From a virus, in the IMG/VR virus record IMGVR_UViG_3300027902_000244, positions 1-27,237 of that record: 27,237 nt of DNA; one strand, written 5' to 3'. Shown piece after piece: positions 14,144-21,097 of the stretch. Under the pieces are notes generated by a model. The model did not search any database and had not been told where the DNA came from. It saw nothing but the letters and a program-made list of their open reading frames with translations. How positions within the stretch are numbered: the stretch's first letter is position 1; the number at the start of each line of letters is the position of its first letter. A program made the position numbers and the translations under genes.

Positions 14144-14404
14144 TCAATATTTCTTATCTTTATGCCACAATCCGGTCTCAATCATTTCTTCAACCGTTCT
14201 TTCCCAACGCTTACGAGCTTGCTTTTTTAGACGCTGTCTTAATACAGCTGGCTTCTCATACGCCATTCTGTCCTTAACTTCTTTCAAGATACCAGAATCT
14301 TGGACCTTCTTAGACCATGTACGCAATGCACGACCAAAATCGTCGCCCCTAACTTCCACGGTCAGCCCTCGATGTTTTCTGCCATCTTTATATCTATTTG
14401 TCAT
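14144..14404 (-). CDS. rpsU: 30S ribosomal protein bS21 homologue
   Basis: This 86-aa basic protein carries the bS21 core from about residue 15 to 70: TVEVRGDDFGRALRTWSKKV, GILKEVKDRM and YEKPAVLRQR, aligning with the host pattern of paired helices and YEKP. Known bS21 sits on the 30S platform near the anti-SD of 16S rRNA and helps mRNA binding. Phage-encoded bS21 is described in large phages and is thought to bias ribosomes toward phage messages. I start at the ATG inside the last codons of clpX (11-nt overlap); longer open extensions upstream lack similarity. It is the last gene of the operon before a terminator. Confidence 0.88.
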   Translation of the reverse strand: MTNRYKDGRKHRGLTVEVRGDDFGRALRTWSKKVQDSGILKEVKDRMAYEKPAVLRQRLKKQARKRWERTVEEMIETGLWHKDKKY

Positions 14405-15635
14405 TGTTTGCTCGTTTCTTTGCCTTATGAACATGTTTAATTTTACCATTCTCGTCAACAAGGATTTTATTGACGCCTTCCTTTGCAAGTCTTGGCAGAA
14501 TATATTGTGTGGCCTGGAGATCTCTTTCCATAATCGAACGCAACCCTCTTGCACCGACTTTTTGCTTCAAACAATCCTCTGCAACATTCTGTAGGTATTT
14601 ATCATCGAAGTCAAGAGTAACGCCTTCAAACTTAAATAGGGCTTTAAATTGATCAACAATACTATTTTTTGGTTCTTTGAGGATTCTAATCATCATGTCT
14701 GGAGTTAGATCATCAAAAACAACAGTAATTGGACAACGTCCAACAAACTCTGGAATGAGACCATATTTAATGAAGTCATCAGGTAATGCTGTCTTGGCAA
14801 CCATAGAGAATGCTTTCTTTGTATTTAATACAGCACCAATACCTATACTGGTCTTGGATCTATTCTTCCTAATAATCTCATCAAGTCCTACAAATGCACC
14901 GCTACATATAAACAATACATCTTTAGTGTCAAAATCAATGGTATCACCATATTCATCATCAAGTTTTAATATGGTACCTTCGATAAGTTTTAGTAATGCC
15001 TGCTGTACACCTTCACCAGATACATCTCTGCTGACTGTGGCAGATTCGCTCCTGCGACTCTTCTTATCAACCTCGTCAATAAAAATAATTCCGTGTTGTG
15101 CCTTTTCCAAATCATCTTCTGCATGTAATAATAGACGCTTAACTAGATTTTCTACATCCTCTCCAACATATCCTGCTTCGGTTAATGTAGTAGCATCAGC
15201 AATTACATATGGAAGGTCATATAACTTGGCAATAGTCTTAACAGTGAGTGTTTTGCCACATCCACTCTCCCCTATCATTAACAAATTAGATTTTTCAATC
15301 TCTGTTTTTGACTTACTATGCATTCGTTTAAAGTGATTATATACCGCAACAGATATTGCAATCTTAGCATCATCCTGGCCTATAATATATTCATCAAGAC
15401 TTGCTTTAATTTGCTCAGGAGTAGGGATTTTCTCCCTTCTTTTCTTGATAGATTTTTCTGGAGCTTCTGTATGAAGAATTTCATGAGTAACATCTACACA
15501 TTCATTACAGATATATAAAATCTTACCATTGAATTCTGGACCTTCGATCATCTGTTCAACCTGGTGGCGGCCTTTATTACAGAATGAACAATTGATAATT
15601 TTCTTTACGTTGCCATCGTCTTCTATTTCATTCAT
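14394..15635 (-). CDS. clpX: ClpX, ATP-dependent unfoldase
   Basis: This 413-aa AAA+ protein is full length. The N-terminal zinc domain has Cys16, Cys19, Cys43 and Cys46. Walker A is GESGCGKT (122-129), the pore loop GYVG is at 155-158, Walker B is IIFIDEVD (183-190), the Arg finger is Arg300 in GLIPEFVGR, and sensor 2 is GARGLR. Known ClpX unfolds tagged proteins for ClpP. The loop that docks ClpP reads I264-G265-I266 where E. coli ClpX has I-G-F, so the ClpP contact may be weakened or tuned. It lies 1 nt after a membrane protein and overlaps bS21. No phage clpP is visible, so it would use host ClpP or act alone as an unfoldase. Confidence 0.95.
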   Translation of the reverse strand: MNEIEDDGNVKKIINCSFCNKGRHQVEQMIEGPEFNGKILYICNECVDVTHEILHTEAPEKSIKKRREKIPTPEQIKASLDEYIIGQDDAKIAISVAVYNHFKRMHSKSKTEIEKSNLLMIGESGCGKTLTVKTIAKLYDLPYVIADATTLTEAGYVGEDVENLVKRLLLHAEDDLEKAQHGIIFIDEVDKKSRRSESATVSRDVSGEGVQQALLKLIEGTILKLDDEYGDTIDFDTKDVLFICSGAFVGLDEIIRKNRSKTSIGIGAVLNTKKAFSMVAKTALPDDFIKYGLIPEFVGRCPITVVFDDLTPDMMIRILKEPKNSIVDQFKALFKFEGVTLDFDDKYLQNVAEDCLKQKVGARGLRSIMERDLQATQYILPRLAKEGVNKILVDENGKIKHVHKAKKRANNDK

Positions 15636-15636
15636 T

Positions 15637-17085
15637 TTAGGTCCTCTTGAATTCAGTTAACCAGCTTAAGGCTTTGGGATACTTATGATCGGAACCCCGG
15701 GAAACGCTATTGATAAGGACTCCCTGAACTTCCGGCGGAGTAACATTCTCTCCCTGTCCTTCTTGTTGTATCTTTTTAATTTCCGACGCTTGCCCCCGGG
15801 TCTCGGGCGGCGGTGCCTCGGCGGTGGTGGTGGGTGTTTCCACCTGTGCAAGCTTTTCTTCTTCATGTACTTTTTGTGGTATAAAATGTGGAGAAGAGCC
15901 AAATACTTCTCTCATTATAGCATCCTGCATTCGTGGTTTCTCTATCTCCCTAATCTTATCTTGTACCGGCGGCGATATGCTGGCAACAGGTGGTCGAATC
16001 GGGGTGGAATCTTCCCGCATAACTCTTGAAAGATTTGGTTGACGTATGATGGGGAGCGACACACTGGCCCTATGTTGCTGAAATTCCTCCAATGTTGGCA
16101 CTTTTTCTTCATCTAATAATCCCACAGCTTCCGGCAATATCGGAACATGTACCGTGTTTTCTTCTGGTGGCGGGCTTGTGTCCTCCACGCTGATTGTATC
16201 CCCAGTTTCGATGTCTTCAACCCCATCACTCTCTGCAATCGTATTAGGTGTTTCGCTAGGCGCTTCCTCAATGGTGGGAGATTCGTGAAGTTCACTCTGT
16301 CTATAAATTCCTTGTGGCGGAAGTTTTTCCTTTTTCTCATTCTCTCGCCTCATTATAGTATGGTTTGCCGCAACTAACAATATAACAGCAAGTGGGTCAA
16401 GAGTCGATACAATAAGAAGCGTGAATATCCTTACCGCTGCCTCAATATTCTTAGAAGCATCCTCTGTTACACCGTAAAATAGTTCAGCAATATACCTAAT
16501 TGGACCTACATCCAGTTGTTGTTTTCTAACTTCAGATTGCAACTTTAATTTTTCATCACTAAATGCATCAATTCGCTTCTGCGAAGCATCAATATCATCT
16601 CTTAATTGTTTACGTTGTGGGGCCTGGCTCTTTCTAACTGCTAAAGATTTATCTGTTCTATCTTTTTCAATGTAAGAATTAATAGTTGCATCCAATTGAG
16701 TGATAACTTTTTCATCGTCTGAGATAGTAGATTTCTCTCGTGTAATTTGCTGATCTAATCTTTCTACCTTGGCACTGTTATCTATAGTGCTGGCACCTTG
16801 TTCTAAGTGTGCCTTTGAAAGGAAACCAAATGTCCCAATGCTTGTTGCAATCATAAGTGCTAATATGAAACCAATAAGCGGGGTTTTAAGTTTCCAATCA
16901 GCGAATTCCCAATTTCGATAGACCCAACTGGTTGTTACCAGTTTGGCTAATGCCAACACTATACCCATAATAAGGGCATGTGTTGGGGCGGCAGCATAAA
17001 TTGCTATAAATCCAATTATTGAAAACCAGTCAGCAATGGCGGCCAAAGATAAGGCCGCCAAAAGAGTTATTAGTGCAAATATCAT
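15637..17085 (-). CDS. Membrane protein with coiled coil and long Pro/Glu-rich tail, 482 aa
   Basis: Four hydrophobic segments are visible: about 2-24, 30-52, 69-90 and 215-240. Between the third and fourth is a long charged coiled coil (about 103-195, with VERLDQQITREKSTISDDEK as part). The last 240 residues are acidic, Pro-rich and disordered, and end in a Trp-containing basic tail (YPKALSWLTEFKRT). This layout is seen in uncharacterised membrane proteins of other large phages. It may organise phage proteins at the inner membrane. It sits between a small unknown gene and clpX with 1-nt spacing on the clpX side, so co-expression is likely. Confidence 0.8.
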   Translation of the reverse strand: MIFALITLLAALSLAAIADWFSIIGFIAIYAAAPTHALIMGIVLALAKLVTTSWVYRNWEFADWKLKTPLIGFILALMIATSIGTFGFLSKAHLEQGASTIDNSAKVERLDQQITREKSTISDDEKVITQLDATINSYIEKDRTDKSLAVRKSQAPQRKQLRDDIDASQKRIDAFSDEKLKLQSEVRKQQLDVGPIRYIAELFYGVTEDASKNIEAAVRIFTLLIVSTLDPLAVILLVAANHTIMRRENEKKEKLPPQGIYRQSELHESPTIEEAPSETPNTIAESDGVEDIETGDTISVEDTSPPPEENTVHVPILPEAVGLLDEEKVPTLEEFQQHRASVSLPIIRQPNLSRVMREDSTPIRPPVASISPPVQDKIREIEKPRMQDAIMREVFGSSPHFIPQKVHEEEKLAQVETPTTTAEAPPPETRGQASEIKKIQQEGQGENVTPPEVQGVLINSVSRGSDHKYPKALSWLTEFKRT

Positions 17086-17098
17086 TTAGTATTTAGCC

Positions 17099-17368
17099 CT
17101 AAATCAGCCCCTTCAATTTTAGAATGATTGAATCTGCTTCAGCTAATTCATAAACATTGACGTCACATCCAATTACAAGTGCGGATCTTCCTTCTGGCAA
17201 AGATTTTCTAACAGAATCCATTGCACCCTTAACATAGCTATCACTCAACATTTTTGTTTCACGCGGTAATTGAAAAATAAGGATACTACGTGGTTCGTTG
17301 CATTCTACTTCGTGTAGATAGCCAACAATACCACGTGTTGGACTAACAACCTCAGTGATTTTAGACAT
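17099..17368 (-). CDS. Small hypothetical protein, 89 aa
   Basis: It starts 1 nt after the queD-like stop, with SD AAGGAT ahead of the ATG. The chain alternates short strands and helices (ILIFQLP near 30-36, SALVIGCDVNVYELA near 62-76), like a small alpha/beta fold. It has two cysteines, one in each half. I do not recognise a family. It is translationally coupled to the pterin genes upstream and to the membrane protein downstream. Confidence 0.75.
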   Translation of the reverse strand: MSKITEVVSPTRGIVGYLHEVECNEPRSILIFQLPRETKMLSDSYVKGAMDSVRKSLPEGRSALVIGCDVNVYELAEADSIILKLKGLI

Positions 17369-17369
17369 A

Positions 17370-17849
17370 TCAATCCTTGAATTCGTTATCTTCCCTATGT
17401 CCTATTCGCATTGCCATATTAGAATCAGTCTCGCGAACCTCTACTTTACAACACCATACACGCTCGGCTGTATCGGCACCATAACTCGGTAAAAATATTG
17501 TATTGACATATTCGTATAAGAAATCTGCAATACCTTCACATCCAGTTTTCTCAACTTCCACAATCTTAGCTAACTTTAGCTTACCGAGATTGATTAAATG
17601 TTCGTGCATCGGATCATCCTGTGCTACAAGTAAAGTATGATCAAACCATTCTTCTAACATACCTTTAAGTGGTTTCAATCCACCATAATCCATACACCAA
17701 TTACGTGCATCTAATGTATCACATTCAAAGTCAAATTTGAATGTCATTGCATATCCATGGATTAGATTACAATGAGAATCTGCACGCCATTGACGGTATG
17801 CTACAGGACCAATTTGTTTATATTCTTTTGTGCTGATAAATTTTGCCAT
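17370..17849 (-). CDS. queD: QueD/PTPS family (6-carboxy- or 6-pyruvoyl-tetrahydropterin synthase-like)
   Basis: This 159-aa protein keeps the T-fold signature. Cys27 is in the HCNLIHGY stretch, the MDYGGLKPL strand is conserved, and the Asp70-His71 pair is in EWFDHTLL; Cys, Asp and His are the family's catalytic residues. Of the usual zinc histidines, His31 is kept but position 33 is Tyr, and a His at 26 may substitute. Similar HGY forms occur in phage proteins. The substrate is dihydroneopterin triphosphate, the product of the FolE gene immediately upstream (2-nt gap). In hosts QueD leads to queuosine and preQ0, but no queC or queE is visible here, so the end product is uncertain. Confidence 0.85.
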   Translation of the reverse strand: MAKFISTKEYKQIGPVAYRQWRADSHCNLIHGYAMTFKFDFECDTLDARNWCMDYGGLKPLKGMLEEWFDHTLLVAQDDPMHEHLINLGKLKLAKIVEVEKTGCEGIADFLYEYVNTIFLPSYGADTAERVWCCKVEVRETDSNMAMRIGHREDNEFKD

Positions 17850-17851
17850 GA

Positions 17852-18529
17852 TTATTCCTTAACCGATACTAATCTCATAAATTCGGTTCTAACATTTGGA
17901 TCTGTCTTGAAAACACCACCTAGCTTACTTGTTACAGTGCTAGATCCTGTATCTTCTACGCCTCGGCTCTTAACACAGAAATGTTGAGCATGTACCACTA
18001 CACCGATATTATCTGTTTCTAAGATATATTGTAATGCGTGATAAATTTGTTCTGTTAATCGTTCTTGGATTTGTGGTCTCTTGCTGAAATATTCAACCAC
18101 TCGATTTATTTTACTAAGTCCCAATACCTTCTGGTTAGGAATATAAGCAACTGTTGCAACACCATCGATGACAACAAAGTGATGTTCGCAGTTAGATTGG
18201 ACATTGATGTTCCTTTCGATTACCATCTCATCGTATTTCATTTTGTTATCTACTGCTGTGCATTTTGGAAATGCATCATAGTCTAGACCCCAAAATATTT
18301 CATTGACGTACATTTTAGCAACACGTTTTGGTGTTTCCTCTAAACTATCATCAGTTAGATCCAAGCCCAATTTTTCCATAATTTTTGCAAAATGATATTC
18401 TATGGCTTCAATCTTATCTTTACGATCTACTCCATTATCAATTACAGGAGTTTCAACACCACATTTTACGAGGTGAGCGTGAACTTGTTGACCCAGAATG
18501 GGGTCGCATTTTGTTTTATTGTATGACAT
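17852..18529 (-). CDS. folE: GTP cyclohydrolase I
   Basis: This 225-aa enzyme converts GTP to 7,8-dihydroneopterin triphosphate. The zinc ligands are Cys114 and His117 in CEHH, and Cys185 in QHFCVKSRG. KVLGLSKINRVVE and SRGVEDTGSSTVTS match the conserved strands around the active site. An in-frame extension runs upstream to 18613, but the ATG at 18529 has the SD AAGGA 7 nt ahead and gives the normal length. A leader with a 7-bp hairpin and an 8-bp outer inverted repeat lies upstream. It feeds the QueD-like gene that follows and stands near thymidylate synthase, so it serves pterin or deazapurine synthesis. Confidence 0.95.
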   Translation of the reverse strand: MSYNKTKCDPILGQQVHAHLVKCGVETPVIDNGVDRKDKIEAIEYHFAKIMEKLGLDLTDDSLEETPKRVAKMYVNEIFWGLDYDAFPKCTAVDNKMKYDEMVIERNINVQSNCEHHFVVIDGVATVAYIPNQKVLGLSKINRVVEYFSKRPQIQERLTEQIYHALQYILETDNIGVVVHAQHFCVKSRGVEDTGSSTVTSKLGGVFKTDPNVRTEFMRLVSVKE

Positions 18530-18559
18530 ATAGAATCCTTCCTTAAGCGGATATGAGTT

Positions 18560-18606
18560 TTGAAACGTTGTCACCTTTGTGTGACAAATGTATTTATGCG
18601 TTTCAA
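18560..18606 (-). promoter_or_regulatory. folE leader: late-type box within nested inverted repeats
   Basis: An outer 8-bp repeat TTGAAACG/CGTTTCAA (18599-18606 and 18560-18567) encloses CATAAATA (18591-18598) and a 7-bp hairpin TTGTCAC/GTGACAA (18568-18587). The late-type box would start a transcript just before folE. Confidence 0.5.
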
Positions 18607-18929
18607 TAGACATTGTGCTTTTGTTTTAGATTCTGAAAATCCTGATTATATGTCGGTGTGAAAATAACTTGATTCAATATCTTCATCAAGGATTGAAAAT
18701 CATTCTTCAACGTTAATATCTCAGTCTTCGCATTCGTAAGATCTAAAGAATAGATATCATGTTCTTGAATTAGACGCTTAAAGATTTCTGGATTCTGATC
18801 AGTCCCCTTTAATCTAGCAACAACTTGTTCCGATTCTGTAAATTCTTTTAGTTGTTGGACACTAAATGCACCAAAGAGCTTATCTAATAAGGTAATCTTT
18901 TCCAATTGCTCATTGGTCATGGTAATCAT
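18603..18929 (-). CDS. Small hypothetical protein, 108 aa, helical
   Basis: The ATG overlaps the TGA of thymidylate synthase (ATGA), so translation is coupled. The first residues could start at M1 or at the MTNEQLEK position; both are in frame. The chain is helical with probable coiled-coil stretches (LEKITLLDKLFGAF, DLTNAKTEILTLKNDFQSL). I see no cysteine and no recognised domain. It lies between thyA and folE and may be a small accessory protein of that nucleotide block. Confidence 0.75.
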   Translation of the reverse strand: MITMTNEQLEKITLLDKLFGAFSVQQLKEFTESEQVVARLKGTDQNPEIFKRLIQEHDIYSLDLTNAKTEILTLKNDFQSLMKILNQVIFTPTYNQDFQNLKQKHNVY

Positions 18930-19825
18930 GTTGCCATCTCCGGCTTATTCTGTACATCAGGATATGGATCGTAACCAATAAGTTCAATATCTTCCCATTC
19001 TAAGGCCAGAATATCCTTAAAAGTAGGCAGATTTTTCTTAATAACAAGTGTTGGCAATGCTCGCGGAATACGTGGCATCATTTCATCAACCATAGCCATC
19101 TGATTTTGGTAGATATGAACGTCCCAACCCATATAAACAAGCTCTCCCGGAGTTAATCCAAGGTGTTTTGCGAAAATATGATTTAGGAGGGCGTATGATG
19201 CAATGTTAAATGGTAGACCAAACGGTACATCATTGCTACGCATAACGAAACAGTTGTTTAGTTTACCATTTCCTATAGTAAAATCTCCCTCCACAGAATA
19301 CATGTGAAGCATATGGCATGGAGGCAATGCCATTTCATCTAATTGTCCCGGATTCCAACCTGTAACCACATGACGGCGACCATATGGGTCTTTCTTCATA
19401 CCAGAAAGAAGTTCAGCAATTTGATCAACCTCTGATACAACACCGCAATCTTCAGTTTGATATTCTACAAGCTTATCAAACTTTTCCCAATGTCTCCATT
19501 GATAACCATAACCCTTACCCATATCACCTTCTGGCAAATAGGTGAGGCCACGCTTATCTAGGAACTCACGAGATGTGTTTCCCTTCCAGATATTGATTCT
19601 TTTCTCTTCTAGTAACTTTGTGTTCGTTTCTCCACGGAGGAAAAACATTGTCTCTTCAAAGGCAATACGCAAAGGAACTTTGCGTGTGGTCTGAATGGGA
19701 AAGCCTTGCGCTAAATCCCATCGCAGCAATCTCCCGAATACTGCTCTCGACCCTATACCAGTTCTATCTGGTTTGTCTACACCATTTTCTATGATGTCTT
19801 TTAATAAATCAATGTAGTTCTGCAT
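18926..19825 (-). CDS. thyA: Thymidylate synthase
   Basis: This 299-aa enzyme makes dTMP from dUMP with methylene-THF. The catalytic nucleophile is Cys170 in LPPCHMLHMY, and the pterin/dUMP-binding strand is FNIASYALLNH. RSNDVPFGLP and GYGYQWRHW are conserved blocks. The length is that of the T4 and bacterial ThyA type. I start at the ATG at 19825, where AAGG precedes the codon closely; an in-frame TTG at 19837 is possible. The 5' end overlaps the upstream gene by 17 nt. Together with folE it keeps phage DNA precursor supply going. Confidence 0.96.
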   Translation of the reverse strand: MQNYIDLLKDIIENGVDKPDRTGIGSRAVFGRLLRWDLAQGFPIQTTRKVPLRIAFEETMFFLRGETNTKLLEEKRINIWKGNTSREFLDKRGLTYLPEGDMGKGYGYQWRHWEKFDKLVEYQTEDCGVVSEVDQIAELLSGMKKDPYGRRHVVTGWNPGQLDEMALPPCHMLHMYSVEGDFTIGNGKLNNCFVMRSNDVPFGLPFNIASYALLNHIFAKHLGLTPGELVYMGWDVHIYQNQMAMVDEMMPRIPRALPTLVIKKNLPTFKDILALEWEDIELIGYDPYPDVQNKPEMAT

Positions 19826-20099
19826 CCTTAAGCCCAAAGTTATGAGCCCTGGCAGCGTTCAACATACGTTCAAATGCATCATCTATGTGTCCCTGATCCA
19901 TACCATTGATAATATTCCCTTTTAGAGATTCAATGATATAATCGATGGTGCTGATGAGTCTAATTGTATATACCGGATCGATCACAGGTAGATCGAGATG
20001 CACTTCATAGTAGTCTTTAAACCAAATCTTCTCACCACTACTAAGGGTTTTCGGAAACCATGCAAACCGGAGGTAATACTTGCCAAGCTCTTGTGTCAT
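19809..20099 (-). CDS. Hypothetical protein, 96 aa, paralogue of the next gene upstream
   Basis: Residues 9-32 include RFAWFPKTLSSGEKIWFKDYY, which matches the same block (RFAIIP, about 10 residues, KLWFKFYY) in the gene at 20131-20388. Both then run into an acidic stretch and an IRLIS/VERIT-type helix with IIESL or ICRRL. Aromatic-rich strands like these are common in small phage proteins of unknown function. The C-terminus extends about 20 residues beyond the paralogue. A sigma70-like promoter lies upstream at 20106-20134. It overlaps thyA. Confidence 0.75.
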   Translation of the reverse strand: MTQELGKYYLRFAWFPKTLSSGEKIWFKDYYEVHLDLPVIDPVYTIRLISTIDYIIESLKGNIINGMDQGHIDDAFERMLNAARAHNFGLKDAELH

Positions 20100-20105
20100 T
20101 TCCCA

Positions 20106-20134
20106 ATGTTACAAGAACTTCTAACGAAAGTCAA
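20106..20134 (-). promoter_or_regulatory. sigma70-like promoter ahead of the 96-aa gene and thyA
   Basis: TTGACT (20129-20134), a 17-nt spacer and TAACAT (20106-20111). The -10 box has 4 of 6 matches. The ATG lies 7 nt past the -10 box, so the transcript would be nearly leaderless. Confidence 0.5.
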
Positions 20135-20388
20135 GTACCTTCTATTAATCTTCTGCAGATGTATTCTGCTTCAGTAATACGTTCAACAAAATCAGTATGA
20201 TGATAATAATTATCATCTTCATAAATTTTGTGTCCGTGTGAAACTGTCCAAATATCATATTTCGAATAATAGAATTTGAACCATAACTTTGTACCATCTG
20301 AGCATTCTGTAGGAATAATAGCGAAACGCTTCTTATATAATGGATAAGAAATCAATTCATCTCTCCAATTTGATGGTATAATTGACAT
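20131..20388 (-). CDS. Hypothetical protein, 85 aa, paralogue of the 96-aa gene
   Basis: It has the RFA...P...G-x-K-x-WFK-x-YY block (about 21-41) shared with the downstream gene at 19809-20099, and ends in a VERITEAEYICRRLIEG helix. I choose the ATG at 20388; a longer in-frame start (20418) would run through a terminator hairpin and is unlikely. A clear SD is missing before 20388. The function is unknown. The two adjacent genes look like a local duplication with divergence. Confidence 0.65.
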   Translation of the reverse strand: MSIIPSNWRDELISYPLYKKRFAIIPTECSDGTKLWFKFYYSKYDIWTVSHGHKIYEDDNYYHHTDFVERITEAEYICRRLIEGT

Positions 20389-20392
20389 ATTG

Positions 20393-20413
20393 AAAAATGG
20401 GGCCGAAGCCCCA
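20393..20413 (-). terminator. Terminator after the SleB-like gene (UUCG loop)
   Basis: A 6-bp stem TGGGGC/GCCCCA with a TTCG tetraloop is followed by TTTTT. It lies 7 nt past the stop of the cell-wall hydrolase gene. Confidence 0.85.
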
Positions 20414-20419
20414 TCCAAG

Positions 20420-20962
20420 TTATTCCTCTTTCGGAGGAGGTAATTTGTAAAAATCGTGGTTTCCCACTCGCATTGTCTTCGTTAATTCTCTTCTCCAAGC
20501 CGGTTGACTTGTAAAAGGATTATGGAAGTGGGTTGCCCCGTGTGTGTTATCCTCGACATCGCCGCCAAGTACCGTAATAGCTACAATACTTGCAATCTGA
20601 AACTGATCAACCACTTGCTGGTTAACGGATCCGTCTCTGTTTCTAACAGGTATTTCCTTACCCCTCTTGTCATTTTCGCAATACCAGGAAAACGCGCAGA
20701 CAAGCTTCTTACTAACTCTAGATAGGGCAGTCTGTTTAACCACCCCACAGATAGTATTCGGGAACCGTGCATCATTAGCACGATTTAGGGTAACAGAAGC
20801 AACTGCAAATTGACCTTGTATATCTTCGTTTCTAGCTTCATAGTAGATATTTTCAGCTAGGCAATAAGCCTGTTCTGGATCTATCTTTGATGTGTCAATG
20901 TCGATTCCGACAATGTTAGCTGTGCTTAGAAAATACGCAAGGAGAAGTTTTGCTGTTATCAT
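20420..20962 (-). CDS. SleB-like cell wall hydrolase (Hydrolase_2 family)
   Basis: This 180-aa protein has the SleB/CwlJ catalytic domain. Glu42 in AENIYYEARNE is the probable catalytic acid; GQFAVASVTLNRAND is the conserved strand, and GATHFHNPFTSQPAW is the C-terminal signature. Residues 1-20 are hydrophobic (MITAKLLLAYFLSTANIVG) and could be a signal peptide or signal-anchor, so it may reach the periplasm. I start at the ATG with GGGAG 8 nt upstream; an in-frame GTG further up lies at a hairpin. Known members are lytic transglycosylases or amidases acting on peptidoglycan, so an endolysin role is likely. A near-perfect sigma70 promoter drives it. Confidence 0.88.
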   Translation of the reverse strand: MITAKLLLAYFLSTANIVGIDIDTSKIDPEQAYCLAENIYYEARNEDIQGQFAVASVTLNRANDARFPNTICGVVKQTALSRVSKKLVCAFSWYCENDKRGKEIPVRNRDGSVNQQVVDQFQIASIVAITVLGGDVEDNTHGATHFHNPFTSQPAWRRELTKTMRVGNHDFYKLPPPKEE

Positions 20963-20984
20963 CTTACTTTCTCCCAAATTTTCC

Positions 20985-21001
20985 ACCTGAAATTTCCAGG
21001 T
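20985..21001 (-). other. Leader hairpin of the SleB-like gene
   Basis: A 5-bp stem ACCTG/CAGGT with a 7-nt loop lies between the sigma70 promoter and the SD. Confidence 0.45.
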
Positions 21002-21030
21002 AGATGTTATTTAGCCCAATGGCATATGTC

Positions 21031-21059
21031 ATTATACACAAAGTGAAGTCTAGTGTCAA
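21031..21059 (-). promoter_or_regulatory. Consensus sigma70 promoter for the SleB-thyA-clpX block
   Basis: TTGACA (21054-21059), a 17-nt spacer and TATAAT (21031-21036) match both consensus boxes exactly. It points to the minus-strand genes and lies back-to-back with a plus-strand late box. Confidence 0.9.
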
Positions 21060-21065
21060 TAAATG

Positions 21066-21073
21066 GATAAATA
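21066..21073 (+). promoter_or_regulatory. Late promoter box (GATAAATA) for the plus-strand gene
   Basis: GATAAATA lies 24 nt ahead of the ATG at 21098 and just beside the -35 box of the opposite promoter. AAAAGGA serves as SD. Confidence 0.6.
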
Positions 21074-21097
21074 GCACAACCGGAAAAGGATTCTAAA

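Noticed and set aside
14594-14601. GATAAATA box inside clpX
   Set aside because: It encodes conserved ClpX residues and no gene starts just downstream, so I treat it as chance.
18530-18602. Possible preQ1 or tetrahydrofolate riboswitch before folE
   Set aside because: The leader holds a simple hairpin and late box; the conserved cores of those riboswitches are not present.
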